Source: Zychaea mexicana (Eukaryota; Mucoromycota; Mucoromycetes; Mucorales; Lichtheimiaceae). From it: a stretch of 64,000 nt of DNA. Numbering within the stretch: position 1 is the first letter of the stretch; each line of letters begins with the position of its first letter. This document shows positions 10,537 through 20,319 of the stretch, one piece after another. The notes beneath the pieces were generated by a model, which saw nothing but the letters and a program-made list of their open reading frames with translations, was not told where the DNA came from and did no database searches. The position numbers and the translations under genes are program-made. Location: contig NW_026516667.1 in the NCBI RefSeq assembly GCF_025766255.1, positions 1 to 64,000 of the forward strand. Direction: 5' to 3'.

Positions 10537-12342
10537 ATGAACAGCCAAGCCACTTTCGATTTCAAGAAGGCTCAAGCCACTGAAGACCTTACTATGGAGG
10601 AAGTTGTTGGTGAGTCGTCCCGTTCCCCAGGCATCTCCAGTGTCGAGAAGGACATCTATGCCCAGCCTGTAGCAGACGGTAGCACCACCGCCATGTTATC
10701 GAGCTTGGAGTCTAAGCATGCTGACCCGCAGGTCATTGCTTCGAGACTTTTTGAGGTCTATAAGGCCCAATTAGAGCAACTTTTGTCGGAAGCACTTCGC
10801 CTCGAGGATGCGCAAGCACCCGCTGAGCAGAAGGCATACCATCAACGCCTTGTTGCTGCTGCCACTGAGCGAGCCCGTGTGTATAAAGACGCCGGTGCCA
10901 TTGTGAAGTGTGTCAAGCAGGAGAATGGACCCAAGATTCCTTTGAAGGATCTGCCCGTTTTCCAAATCAAAAACAGTGTCAGAGACAAGACCAAAGAGGT
11001 TTTTTCATCTGTCAACGACTTTTTGACCAAGTTTGAGGTCGTGGTTCGCCACCACAATGCTTCGCCAGAAGATTGCTGGGAAACCACCATGCTGCCAACA
11101 TTGTCGACCGAGCAATTGTCTTGGTTCCAACGTCACTTAGCGGACAAACGTCTGTCTTGGTCGCAAGCCAAGAAAGCATTCAACCTGAAATATGGTGGTG
11201 CTTCGCAAGCAGTTGCCATCTCAGACCAGTTGCATGCAATGAAACTTAGACTAAGAGAGAACTTGATCAAGTACACTGACAAGTACAACAAGCTCATGCA
11301 CGATGCCGAGGAGGAGGACAGCAAGACTTGGGGTCAAATCTTTGTCCGGTCACTCACTCCAGAGCTGCAGATGGCCGTGAAGGTGGCTTACGCTGCCTCT
11401 GCCAAGGATCAGCCTCTCAATGTTGCAAAGGCGACCGAACTGCTGAGCATTGTGTACGACGGGTACAAAGATGCTGGCCAAGACGTCAACAATTGGTCAC
11501 TATCTGATGATGATGGTGAAGAACATGACCGCAGACCTGCTAAGAAAGCAAGAAAGCAAGAGTCGCGAGTCGACCAGTGTCGTCGCCACCCCACATCCAA
11601 CCACACCAATGGCCAATGTTTCTCGAGTAAGCCCGAGTCCTCTTCGCAAAAGAGAGACAAAGGTAAGGAACGAGCCGGAACCAAAGTCAATGAAGAACGC
11701 TGCTGGTTTTGCGGCCGCATTCGTGTCGATGGTCACAAGTGCAAAGAGTATCTCGAGCACAAGCAAGCAAGAGAAAAACAATATGAACTAAAACAACGAC
11801 GTGCCCAATTGGAACAGGAAAGGGCTCAGTCCGCAACCTCGGCCGCCACCCATAGCGAACCCAACCAGCAGGACCTCCTTCCGGTCACTGACATGGATTT
11901 GGATTTCGACACTGTCATTGACAAGGCAAATCAAGGTATGCAGCAGCCGATCCTTTATATGAGATCTGGCACAAAAGGAAATGAGCGTTCACAGAACAAC
12001 ACTAACGATTCTATTTTCGTTCCTATCACGGTACAGAATAACAGAACCTTGGGACTCTGTGACAGCGGCGCAAATTTTTCTAGTCTGAGCAATAAATTTT
12101 GCCAACAAAATAAAATACATTTTACAAAGCAAACTGTTCCTATCCATGAGGCAGCGAAAGGCCATATCGCTATGAGCAATGGCATCACTGACCCTTTGAC
12201 AATCATTCACAATGGTATTCAGACAACACATCGATTCTATGTGCTTGATATGACAGATGACACAGAGGTTTCACTCGGTCTTGACATCATGGAATTTTCC
12301 TCGGAGGTTTGGCCCGGTCATGGGACACCCCAACATAGGTAG
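10537..12342 (+). CDS. Gag-protease of the chromovirus
   Basis: 601 codons from ATG, 41 bp after the 5' LTR. The first ~330 residues resemble a retrotransposon capsid region, including a segment with paired Trp (CWETTMLP...LSWFQRHL). Residues about 348-362 and 389-402 hold Cys/His clusters; the second reads CWFCGRIRVDGHKC, an atypical zinc knuckle (C-x2-C-x7-H-x-C instead of C-x2-C-x4-H-x4-C). Residue ~509 starts DSGAN, the aspartic protease active site, so protease is part of this ORF. The ORF ends with TAG at 12340 just before the reverse transcriptase, which lies one frame back (-1). Codon use is GC-richer than the surrounding P DNA. Confidence 0.88.
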   Translation: MNSQATFDFKKAQATEDLTMEEVVGESSRSPGISSVEKDIYAQPVADGSTTAMLSSLESKHADPQVIASRLFEVYKAQLEQLLSEALRLEDAQAPAEQKAYHQRLVAAATERARVYKDAGAIVKCVKQENGPKIPLKDLPVFQIKNSVRDKTKEVFSSVNDFLTKFEVVVRHHNASPEDCWETTMLPTLSTEQLSWFQRHLADKRLSWSQAKKAFNLKYGGASQAVAISDQLHAMKLRLRENLIKYTDKYNKLMHDAEEEDSKTWGQIFVRSLTPELQMAVKVAYAASAKDQPLNVAKATELLSIVYDGYKDAGQDVNNWSLSDDDGEEHDRRPAKKARKQESRVDQCRRHPTSNHTNGQCFSSKPESSSQKRDKGKERAGTKVNEERCWFCGRIRVDGHKCKEYLEHKQAREKQYELKQRRAQLEQERAQSATSAATHSEPNQQDLLPVTDMDLDFDTVIDKANQGMQQPILYMRSGTKGNERSQNNTNDSIFVPITVQNNRTLGLCDSGANFSSLSNKFCQQNKIHFTKQTVPIHEAAKGHIAMSNGITDPLTIIHNGIQTTHRFYVLDMTDDTEVSLGLDIMEFSSEVWPGHGTPQHR

Positions 12343-13367
12343 TTGAAAACACCGATGAGTATCAAACTCTGGATGAAACGCCTGCTGGAACCCCAGAAGA
12401 AAAAGACGCCTTTTTCTCTACTGTTTCTCCCATTCTCGAAGCCAACAAACGGATACCACCTGGAGCATTTTGCAATATCCCAGAAGCCGTTGTGCGCATC
12501 AAAACAATTTCTGGAAAGACAGTCTACACGCGACAATATGATCTTCCACCGAAACTTAATTCTCTTCTGGATGAGACCATATCAAAATGGCTCGCCGATG
12601 GTCTTATACAAGAAGCACCAAGTAACACGGAGTTTAACAACCCAATTCTCTTTGTGCCCAAGAAAGACGCTGCTGGTAACCTCGTTGACAGAAGGCACTG
12701 CCTAGACTTGCGCGCCCTTAACAGGATTCTCATTGAAGATGATCGCTTCCCATTACTATTAGTGAAAGACGTACTTCAGACTCTTAACGGAGCTAAAGTG
12801 GTGACACGACTCGATGTCAAGTCGGCATTTCACAAACTGCCTATTCCAGACCCGGTTGACCAGTCCAAACTAGCCTTCACTCATCGAGGGAAGCAATGGG
12901 TCTATAAAGGTGGGGCTTTTGGCCTAAAATTTTTGAGCAACCAATTTTGTCGGTGCCTTGCTACTATCACAAACGGAATGCGTTGTATTTCCTTTGTGGA
13001 CGATGTATACGTTTATGATACAGATTTGGCTTCACATAGCGCCAATGTCGCAGCTGTGGTATCCAAACTGACCGAATGCAATTTGCTACTGAATCACGAG
13101 AATTCCGGCTTTGCACTATCACGCACCAATGTCTTGGGTTTTGTAGTAGGCGAATCAGGGATATTCTTGGATCCAAAAAAGACATCCAAAATACAATCGA
13201 TTGACAGACCTCAAACAGGCAAAGAGGTGATGCGTTTCTTAGGCATTGCAAATTATATGCGCACCCACCTGCCACGATTTTCGGATCTGACAGCACCTTT
13301 GGACAAGCTACGCAATGTACAAAAGATCGGCGATCTATGGACTCATGAGTGCCAACGGAGCTTCTAA
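12339..13367 (+). pseudogene. Pol part 1: reverse transcriptase, ends in premature TAA
   Basis: The open frame starts right after a TAG at 12336-12338, four bases before the gag stop, and lies in the -1 frame. Reverse transcriptase motifs in order: FVPKKDAAGN, DLRALNRI, TRLDVKSAFHKLPI, GGAFGLKF, and the catalytic FVDDVYVYD at about 12990-13020. The TAA at 13365-13367 falls in a conserved block before RNase H (the frame continues NIKLALTRAPTL), so it is a nonsense mutation, probably from CAA or GAA. An internal ATG at 12492 is not a plausible real start because conserved residues precede it. Confidence 0.88.
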
Positions 13368-15320
13368 AACATCAAGCTAGCCCTTACTCGAGCACCTACT
13401 TTGAGCCAATTTCGACCAGACTTGAAATGCTACCTTGGTACCGACGCGAGCAATGTTGGAATTTCCGCAATCTTATTCCAAAAGCATCCGCGCACAGACA
13501 AAGATGGTAACACACAATACGTCATCAAGTACATTGGCTTTATGGCGCGATCTCTTTCTCCATCCGAGACCCGCTGGAGTGTAACTCGACGCGAGTTGCT
13601 CGCTGTGGTATTTGGTTTACAGAAGTTTCATAAGTATCTCTGGGGCACAGATATTCCATTCGAGATCCAAACTGATCATCGCGCACTTGTCTATCTCAAC
13701 TCCCAAAAGTATGCCAACAGCATGATGATGAATTGGTGGGACACACTGCTTGATTACTCTTTTACCGTTGTACACATCCCAGGAGTTACAAACGTTATTC
13801 CCGATGCCTTGTCTCGCTTATTCCCGCCTAACGAAGAGCTGGTGGGGGGTAATGACGTGAACACATCGAACTCGAGGACAAAAGACGCTCTTGTTACACG
13901 TGCTGCAAAGACAACGGTACCTGAAGATGCTATGTCACCACCTGATACTGAATCACGTAACCAAGTTATTAGTGATCTACACAACCACATCCACGAGCTA
14001 TTTGATCCAGAATACAAAAGCTTGCCTGGTAATGAGCGAAAGGATTTGCTGTTGAAGAAACACTTATTTGGTCATTTTGGCGCAGATGCTATCGTGCGAG
14101 CTGTTCATGCTGACGGTCTCCACTGGAAGAACCTGAAACAAGATGTTATTGAAACAGTCAAGCAATGTAAGCAATGCATGCAGCACAATGTAGTCCAAAA
14201 AGGTTATCATCCACTACAATCCATCGAGAGCAATTTACCTGGTGATCATTGGGCAATTGACTTTGCGGGACCCTATGACCTCTCACATGATGGAAATTTA
14301 TACCTCATGGTGATGATCGACATTTTCAGCAAGTTTTGTTTATTACGCGCTGTACCAGACAAAACTTCCCCGACTGTTGCTACACAACTTATCAAAATAA
14401 TAGCTGACTTCGGACCAATGCAAATATTACAAAGTGACAATGGCCGCGAGTTCGTTAATGAATTGATGAACTTGGTATGCAAACAAGCTGGTATTGATAG
14501 ACGTTTGATATCACCATATCATGCACGTGCTAACGGTGCGGCAGAGCGGATGGTACAAACAGCTAAACGAGCCATACACAAGATGATTGACGGCCAAGTC
14601 AAAGACTGGGATCGACATGTACCTTTTGTTCAGTTGGCCTATAATGCACGAATCGCGCCCATACACAATTCAGCTCCATTCTCACTTATGTTTGGAAGAA
14701 GGATGAACGCGTTCAAGGACTATCGGAGTGATACACCCAGTCCTGAGGAGCCACTTGCCCCATATGATGACACAGACCTGAGGAAAAGAATTGATGCCAT
14801 GGCAAAAATTGTTGTGCCAGCCATCAGCCAACGCATCCGCAACGTTCGACAAGCTGCTCAAGATAAATTTAACAAGACCCATCGACTCATCGAATTCCCC
14901 ATCGGTTCCCTGGTTGCAATTGAAGACAAAACACGCACACGTAAAATGGATCCAAAATATGAAGGACCTTTTGTGGTACATTACAAAACAGACATAGGAG
15001 CATACATCCTCAAGGATAAGACCGGTGACATTATCAGGCCGAGCTTCCCTCCAAGTGCGTTAAAGAGCGTATCTGAGGATCCACTCCTGAGAGATGATAA
15101 GCATTATGTGATCGATTGTATTATAAACCACCGTGGCAAACCAGGAGAATACGAACACAAGGTTCGATGGAAGGGCTATGATTCATCTGAGGATACTTGG
15201 GAACCACCAGAGAGCTTCGACTCCCCGTTCCTTATCCAGCAGTACTGGCGGAGACGTAATGATCCCACCAGAAATTCTATTGCCGAACGAGTTGTAGGAC
15301 GCAAACGAAGACGCCCGTAA
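13368..15320 (+). pseudogene. Pol part 2: RNase H, integrase, chromodomain
   Basis: Same frame as part 1 beyond the TAA; first ATG at 13401. RNase H: YLGTDASNVGISAIL, ELLAVVFGLQKFHKYL and QTDHRALVYL supply the acidic residues. Integrase: HLFGHFG with CKQCMQ gives the zinc-binding HHCC region. The catalytic triad is visible as D in WAIDFAGPY, D in LQSDNGREF and E in GAAERMVQTAKR. The last ~60 residues form a chromodomain (YVIDCIINHRGKPGEYEHKV, then RWKGYDSSEDTWEP), which in related elements directs insertion to heterochromatin. Protein ends at 15320, 60 bp before the 3' LTR. Confidence 0.9.
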
Positions 15321-15368
15321 TCGACCTACTTTCAGATCACCACTTCTTCTTTCCGGTTGCAACAACCT

Positions 15369-15380
15369 GGAGGGGGGTTA
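15369..15380 (+). promoter_or_regulatory. Polypurine tract
   Basis: GGAGGGGGGTTA immediately precedes the 3' LTR, as expected for the plus-strand primer. Confidence 0.75.
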
Positions 15381-15605
15381 TGTCGTGGCTGACTTACAGC
15401 GGTTTCGATTAGAAACCTGCGTCAAGAAGTATTGGTCAGGTTGCTGAGCGGATCTATCATTTATCTGGTTTTTCTTTTCATCGTCACAGACCCTGGTCGT
15501 GTATAAATAGCTGTAGAAAACAAGTGAAGGATAGATGATTCATTCTTTTTGAATTAAACAGCAATCTCGAAGACTTCTAGTCCCTTTCTATTGTTGAACA
15601 CCACA
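15381..15605 (+). repeat. 3' LTR
   Basis: 225 bp, identical to the 5' LTR except TTGAACACCACA in place of TTGAATACCACA. Confidence 0.93.
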
Positions 15606-15875
15606 CCCCTAATTCATCTAATACAAATCCTTCATCAAAAAATACTTTTAATGTTAATTTTGGAGATGGAGGTGCAGGGTCAAATAATCATCCATCAAAT
15701 AGTAATTCTAATAATGATGAACTAATTACTTCTCCTGGAGTTGCTGCAGGAATTATTTCTGGAACAACAATAACTGCTGCAGTTATGATTGCAAAAACAA
15801 ATCCTAGAAATGGATTGTTTTTAGGTGTTGTTGGTACTATTGCTGATTTTGCTACTTATAGATTAGGTGAAATGA

Positions 15876-17698
15876 GGTTGTTGGGAGCATCCAATCACTT
15901 ACAGATCGCAGCGATTCTAGGTTGGTGTTACTTTTTACAAGTATATTCCACGTTTGCTCCATTATATATAGTCCAGATAAGGCCATTTTAAAGAGTGGAA
16001 CAATTTTTGTGATGTAGTCTTCAGCGCAGCTTGGATATTCCAGTGCTTTCGATCGTCATACTCTAGCAACATAACGTTGTGGGCAATCCATTAACAGCAT
16101 TGATATTTTGCAGCCTGGAAGTTGCAAAAAGTTATTATCAATAGACTAATATAGACACAGCCAAGTTTCACTGACCGTTGATGACGAAGCCGAGGATTTG
16201 AACTTGACGCAACGATTTTTGTGAATATGCCACTTGGCTCAACATATCGTGCATGATTAACGGCATTTTGGTCAAGCTGTCCTTCATCTCTTTGGTCTGA
16301 TCTTCGTTCTTTCCAATCTCGACACACCCCACTTCTTTTCTGTTTGCGCTGTAAATCACGTCAATTTCACGGCCAACCCGACGGTTCGTGGCTGGTTCGA
16401 TGGCTGATATGGATCTTTTCCTGTTCAAAGCATCGGTATTAGCCTTGCTCAAGCCTTCACTCCTGTTTTTACATTACATCGTAAGCGCACTTTATTTTGA
16501 AGTATATAATAACCCTGTTTTCTGCGAATCTTTTGATTTACCCTTTTGCTGTGATGCGAGTGCCTTTGACGATGGTTTTTATGAAACCCCACACTTCATA
16601 CAATTGGTCGTATTCAAGCATGTTGTCCATGTCGAGTTTTCCATTGTCGTACAAGAAAATTCTTGCAGACTTCTGTAATTCGACGACCAACCATGCTTTC
16701 AAAGGCTCCTTTATGGGATCATGACACAATTTGCAGCTGAATTCATACGCTTCAGACAGAGTTGTCTACAAATTAGTAGCGCAATGTTTAATTTATGCAA
16801 TAATGCTCATTACTGCGACTCTTATTTTTTTCTTACCAGCTTTTCAATATCGCTCAAGATATCAATTAATTCAGCATCCAATGCAGGGATTAGCTTAGAA
16901 CCAAAATTTTCTAAAGCATCCAGATTTCCACCCGAGAAAACATCATCCCAATTGTTATCGCTGATGTCCAATATGAGTGACTGGGACGGACTAAAAAACA
17001 TAAACATTCTGTGATGAGTGCTCTATATAACGTCTTTTTGATCTTATACAGACAAAAGGTCTGTTGATTTTGATACCTATTAATGGTAGTTGCACTGTTT
17101 CACAAGTCGATGACAATCTGGTCTATGATCAGCGGTGCTTCATCAGACCGTTCCAGGCTCCAGAAATTCTTTTTCGACAACTGTCCTAACTCTCGCGAAA
17201 TCCTTTCTTTGTCCAGAGTTGTCAGTTTTACTTTGAGGGACGTCGATCTGGGTGATTTAGTCGTTGGGTATGATGCTTTCGAGCATTCCCTGACTGCGAT
17301 ATTGTCTGCCTTGGGCCGAGCTAGCTCCACCATTTTCAGTGCTACGGCTGCCCAATCAGGCTTCTTGCGCCCTTTTGCCTTTACAAAAAAGCATTAACTT
17401 TTTGAAACTTGGTCACAATACTCAGTCTACAAGACATATACTTACAACATCCACCTTTACCCGTTGCACAACCTTCCCATACAGGTTGGTCCAGGTTTTT
17501 TCGAGCGCGTCCCCCAAATACGAGTTCTGTGCAATAAATTCGACATTTTCGTCGATGAAGTACTGGAAACTGGGTGTGCTTGTAGTTTTTAGATAGTTCT
17601 CGACAACTGCAGTATATCATTAGTGTCTCATACTCCAAGGCAATCTCCTTAGATTCGTGTCACTCACATGCTTCTGTTTCCTTGGTAACGTTCGTCAT
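15876..17698 (-). pseudogene. G gene pseudogene, best-preserved exon structure (unit 3)
   Basis: Uncharacterised protein; from memory it resembles a multicopy family in Mucoromycota genomes. Exons read on -: 17668-17698, 17446-17606, 17077-17378, 16837-16990, 16542-16765, 16176-16462, and 16114 downward. All junctions are GT-AG and phases match, which supports the model. Exon 6 holds GREIDVIYSANRKEVGCVEI followed by GKNEDQ, an acidic/Lys pattern faintly like a PD-(D/E)XK nuclease core (inference only). Exon 7 carries DCPQGYVARV (interrupted here), then EDYITKIVPLFKMALSG. The Ser-rich tail seen in other copies is lost at the joint with P. Two CGA-to-TGA stops disable it, in exon 3 (near 17100) and exon 7 (near 16050). 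No exon-4 insertion, no exon-5 deletion. Confidence 0.8.
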
Positions 17699-17904
17699 GG
17701 TAATAGTTTTTGCACAGAGAATGGGTTTAACACGAAATAGTTATTTACATATCCTCCTTTAGAAGGAAAGAAAACAAACATACTTCTTTCCTTCTAGATA
17801 GGATCTTATTCAGACATACCTTTTCGAGGTGGATTCTATAAGTATCATTATTTAATGAGAAACTAAATGTCTTTATTTTTTAAAAAAATAGTGTTATTTA
17901 ATTG

Positions 17905-18590
17905 ATGCTATCTAATTTTATTAAGTTATTAAAAAAAATGTTTACAAAAATGTCTTTTAAAATTTTAGCGATCGCCCTATTCCCCCTTTGTATCCTGCGA
18001 TTAACTTTAAACTTAGTTTGGGTTATTTCTAGTTATTGGTTTAAAATACTTATTTATAGATGTAATAGAATATTACAAACTTATTATTCTTTATTACAGA
18101 ATAATATTCTATCCATTATTAAGTTTATTAAACATAAGTATTACTATTCTACAGATAAAAATCATTTTAGATTTGCATCTGTATTTTTAATTCCTAATAT
18201 TCTAGTTGATTCTATTCATCTTTATTTTATAGAATTTATCCACTTCTTAAATGATAATCTTTCTAACATTTTTACAGGCTCTTTAGGTTTGGTATTACTA
18301 GGTTTATTAATTTATATAAGTTCTGCCCCTAATTCATCTAATACAAATCCTTCATCAAAAAATACTTTTAATGTTAATTTTGGAGATGAGGTGCAGGGTC
18401 AAATAATCATCCATCAAATAGTAATTCTAATAATGATAAACTAATTACTTCTCCTGGAGTTGCTGCGGGAATTATTTCTGGAACAACAATAACTGCTGCA
18501 GTTAAAATTGCAAAAACAAATCCTAGAAATGGATTGTTTTTAGGTGTTGTTGGTACTATTGCTGATTTTGCTACTTATGGATTAGGTGAA
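17905..18590 (+). pseudogene. ORF A pseudogene (unit 4)
   Basis: Open for 180 codons from about 17902 because the internal codon is CAG rather than TAG. A one-base loss at GGAGATGAGG (about 18388; GGAGATGGAGG in unit 2) then shifts the frame. Truncated at the direct joint to G at 18590. Confidence 0.75.
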
Positions 18591-18887
18591 ATGAGGTTGT
18601 TGGGAGCATCCAATCACTTATAGATCGCAGCGATTCTAGGTTGGTGTTACTTTTTACAAGTATATTCCACGTTTGCTCCATTATATATAGTCCAGATAAG
18701 GCCATTTTAAAGAGTGGAACAATTTTTGTGATGTAGTCTTCAGCGCAGCTTCGATCGTCGTACTCTGGCAACATAACCTTGTGGGCAATCCATACCATGA
18801 CGAATGTTACAAGGAAACAGAAGCATGTGAGTGACACGAATCTAAGGAGATTGCCTTGGAGTATGAGACACTAATGATATACTCGAA
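18591..18887. pseudogene. G-gene chimera: 3' fragment plus inverted 5' fragment (unit 4)
   Basis: 18591-18790 is the last exon of G on the - strand. At about 18791 the sequence switches to the G start region in the opposite orientation (ATGACGAATGTTACAAGG on +, followed by the intron-1 donor GTGAGTG), ending at 18887 where P resumes. The same structure is present in unit 7. Confidence 0.8.
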
Positions 18888-19043
18888 ATGGATTGTTTTT
18901 AGGTGTTGTTGGTACTATTGCTGATTTTGCTACTTATGGATTAGGTGAAATGATGAATCATAACTATGAAGAAAGAAAAAAAATGAGAGAAATGTGTAAA
19001 AGAATGTATTATCACTCTATTGAAAGATCTGGTAGTCCTCCAC
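18888..19043 (+). pseudogene. ORF A fragment (unit 4)
   Basis: A second short piece of the ORF A C-terminal region (GLGEMMNHNYEE on the + strand) between two G fragments. It ends at CCTCCACC, where a CCA shared with G marks the joint. Confidence 0.75.
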
Positions 19044-19540
19044 CATGCTTTCAAAGGCTTCTTTACGGGATCATGACACAATTTGCAGCTGAATTCATAC
19101 GCTTCAGATAGAGTTGTCTACAAATTAGTAGCGCAATATTTAATTTATGCAATAATGCTCATTACTGCGACTCTTATTTTTTTCTTACCAGCTTTTCAAT
19201 ATCGCTTAAGATATCAATTAATTCAGCATCCAATGCGGGGAATAGCTTAGAACCAAAATTTTCTAAAGCATCCAGATCTCCACCCGAGAAAACATCATCC
19301 CAATTGTTATCACCGATGTCCAATATGAGTGACTGGGACGGACTAAAAAACATAAACATTCTGTGATGAGTGCTCTATATAACGTCTTTTTGATCTTATA
19401 CAGACAAAAGGTCCGTTGATTTTAATACCTACTGATGGTAGTTGCACTGTTTCGCAAAGTCGATGACAATCTGGTCTATGATCAGTGGTGCTTCATCAGA
19501 CCGTTCCAGGCTCCAGAAATTCTTTTTCGACAACTGTCCT
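19044..19540 (-). pseudogene. G middle fragment (unit 4)
   Basis: Holds part of exon 5, exon 4 (SQSLILDIGDNNWDDVF) without the 295-bp insertion, and part of exon 3, ending at GTCCTA. It sits between ORF A and RNA polymerase fragments. Confidence 0.8.
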
Positions 19541-20066
19541 ATTAGGTTTATGGAGCAAATGCTTTTGGATTAAATAAATTATCTATTACCAAAAGATTAG
19601 AATAGGTTGACCAACATTTTTCAGAAATCTTAGATTTAAATTCAGGATTATGGAGAAAAGCTGATGAACCTATGTTATTTTTAGCTTTTTATTTTGAGTT
19701 ACAAGGTTATAATAAGGATCCATTAAACTTTATTTTTAGATTACCAATTTATTTAGATGCAACATGTAATGGTGTACAACATTTAGCTGCAATGGTTTCT
19801 GATTTTGATCTAGCTAGTAAAGTTAATTTAGTTGAATCTGATATGAAAGATGATCCTAATGATCTTTATACAGTAGTTTAATGTTAAATCCTATTAATGA
19901 AGAAATTAAGAAAATAGATTAATGTGATTTAGAGTATGCTAGATTAAAGGGTTTAGTATTAAATAGAAAGATTGTAAAAAGAAGTTTAATAACTATTTCA
20001 TATGGAGTTAAGATTAAAGGAATTTATGATCAATTAATTCAAGATCATTTTTCTATATATAAAAAA
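19541..20066 (+). pseudogene. RNA polymerase fragment (unit 4)
   Basis: Begins at the block VYGANAFGLNKL, has TAG in place of Trp near 19603, keeps YLDATCNGVQHLAAM (about 19753-19797), and carries the TACAGTA insertion at about 19869. Ends at the joint to G. Confidence 0.82.
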
Positions 20067-20319
20067 TTGCCCATCAATCGTGGGTTATTGCCTCCATCGC
20101 TGATAGTTTTTTTGCAAATGGCATTCCAGCATGTACTGTTTCATAGTATAAATATACAAGAGTTAGATATACCTATTGAACAACAACGAAAGGAGAAAAA
20201 TCCCACAGAAAAGAACCAACATCTGTGTCATCGAGCGATGTTTTTATGCTGTGGAATGAGGTGCTTGAAGACGGTAATTTATTTCAAATAAGGTATCAGA
20301 TAGGGAGATGAGGTAGAAA

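Larger units (their letters stand above)
10271..15605 (+). mobile_element. Ty3/gypsy LTR retrotransposon (chromovirus)
   Basis: 5335 bp, flanked by a 5-bp duplication CCCCT (10266-10270 and 15606-15610). Two 225-bp LTRs (TG...CA) differ at one base. Order gag-protease, reverse transcriptase, RNase H, integrase, chromodomain is typical of chromoviruses. The domain order and C-terminal chromodomain are seen directly. A fungal element with no envelope gene. Two frame lesions make it defective for a full polyprotein despite the young LTRs. Confidence 0.95.
9845..15868 (+). pseudogene. ORF A pseudogene interrupted by chromovirus (unit 3)
   Basis: The membrane part (9845-10270) carries the TAG seen in unit 2 and an extra T (TTATTTAAACATAAG) shifting frame near 10070. 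It is then split by the 5335-bp Ty3/gypsy insertion and resumes at 15606 after the duplicated CCCCT. It ends at the joint with G (about 15875), losing its charged C-terminus, ORF B and the polymerase. Confidence 0.8.
9661..17721. repeat. Array unit 3 (short P, chromovirus inside)
   Basis: P is cut short by a direct joint of the membrane ORF to the G C-terminal exon at about 15875 (GGTGAAATGAGGTTGTTGGG). A Ty3/gypsy element with a CCCCT target duplication splits P. This G copy lacks the exon-4 insertion. Confidence 0.9.

Noticed and set aside
12330..12345. Programmed -1 frameshift between gag-protease and pol
   Set aside because: No slippery heptamer; the pol frame has a TAG at 12336 so a slip could only occur in the last codon. 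A one-base indel is simpler.
10537..15320. Endogenous virus with envelope gene
   Set aside because: No ORF lies between integrase/chromodomain and the 3' LTR; the element is a plain chromovirus retrotransposon.
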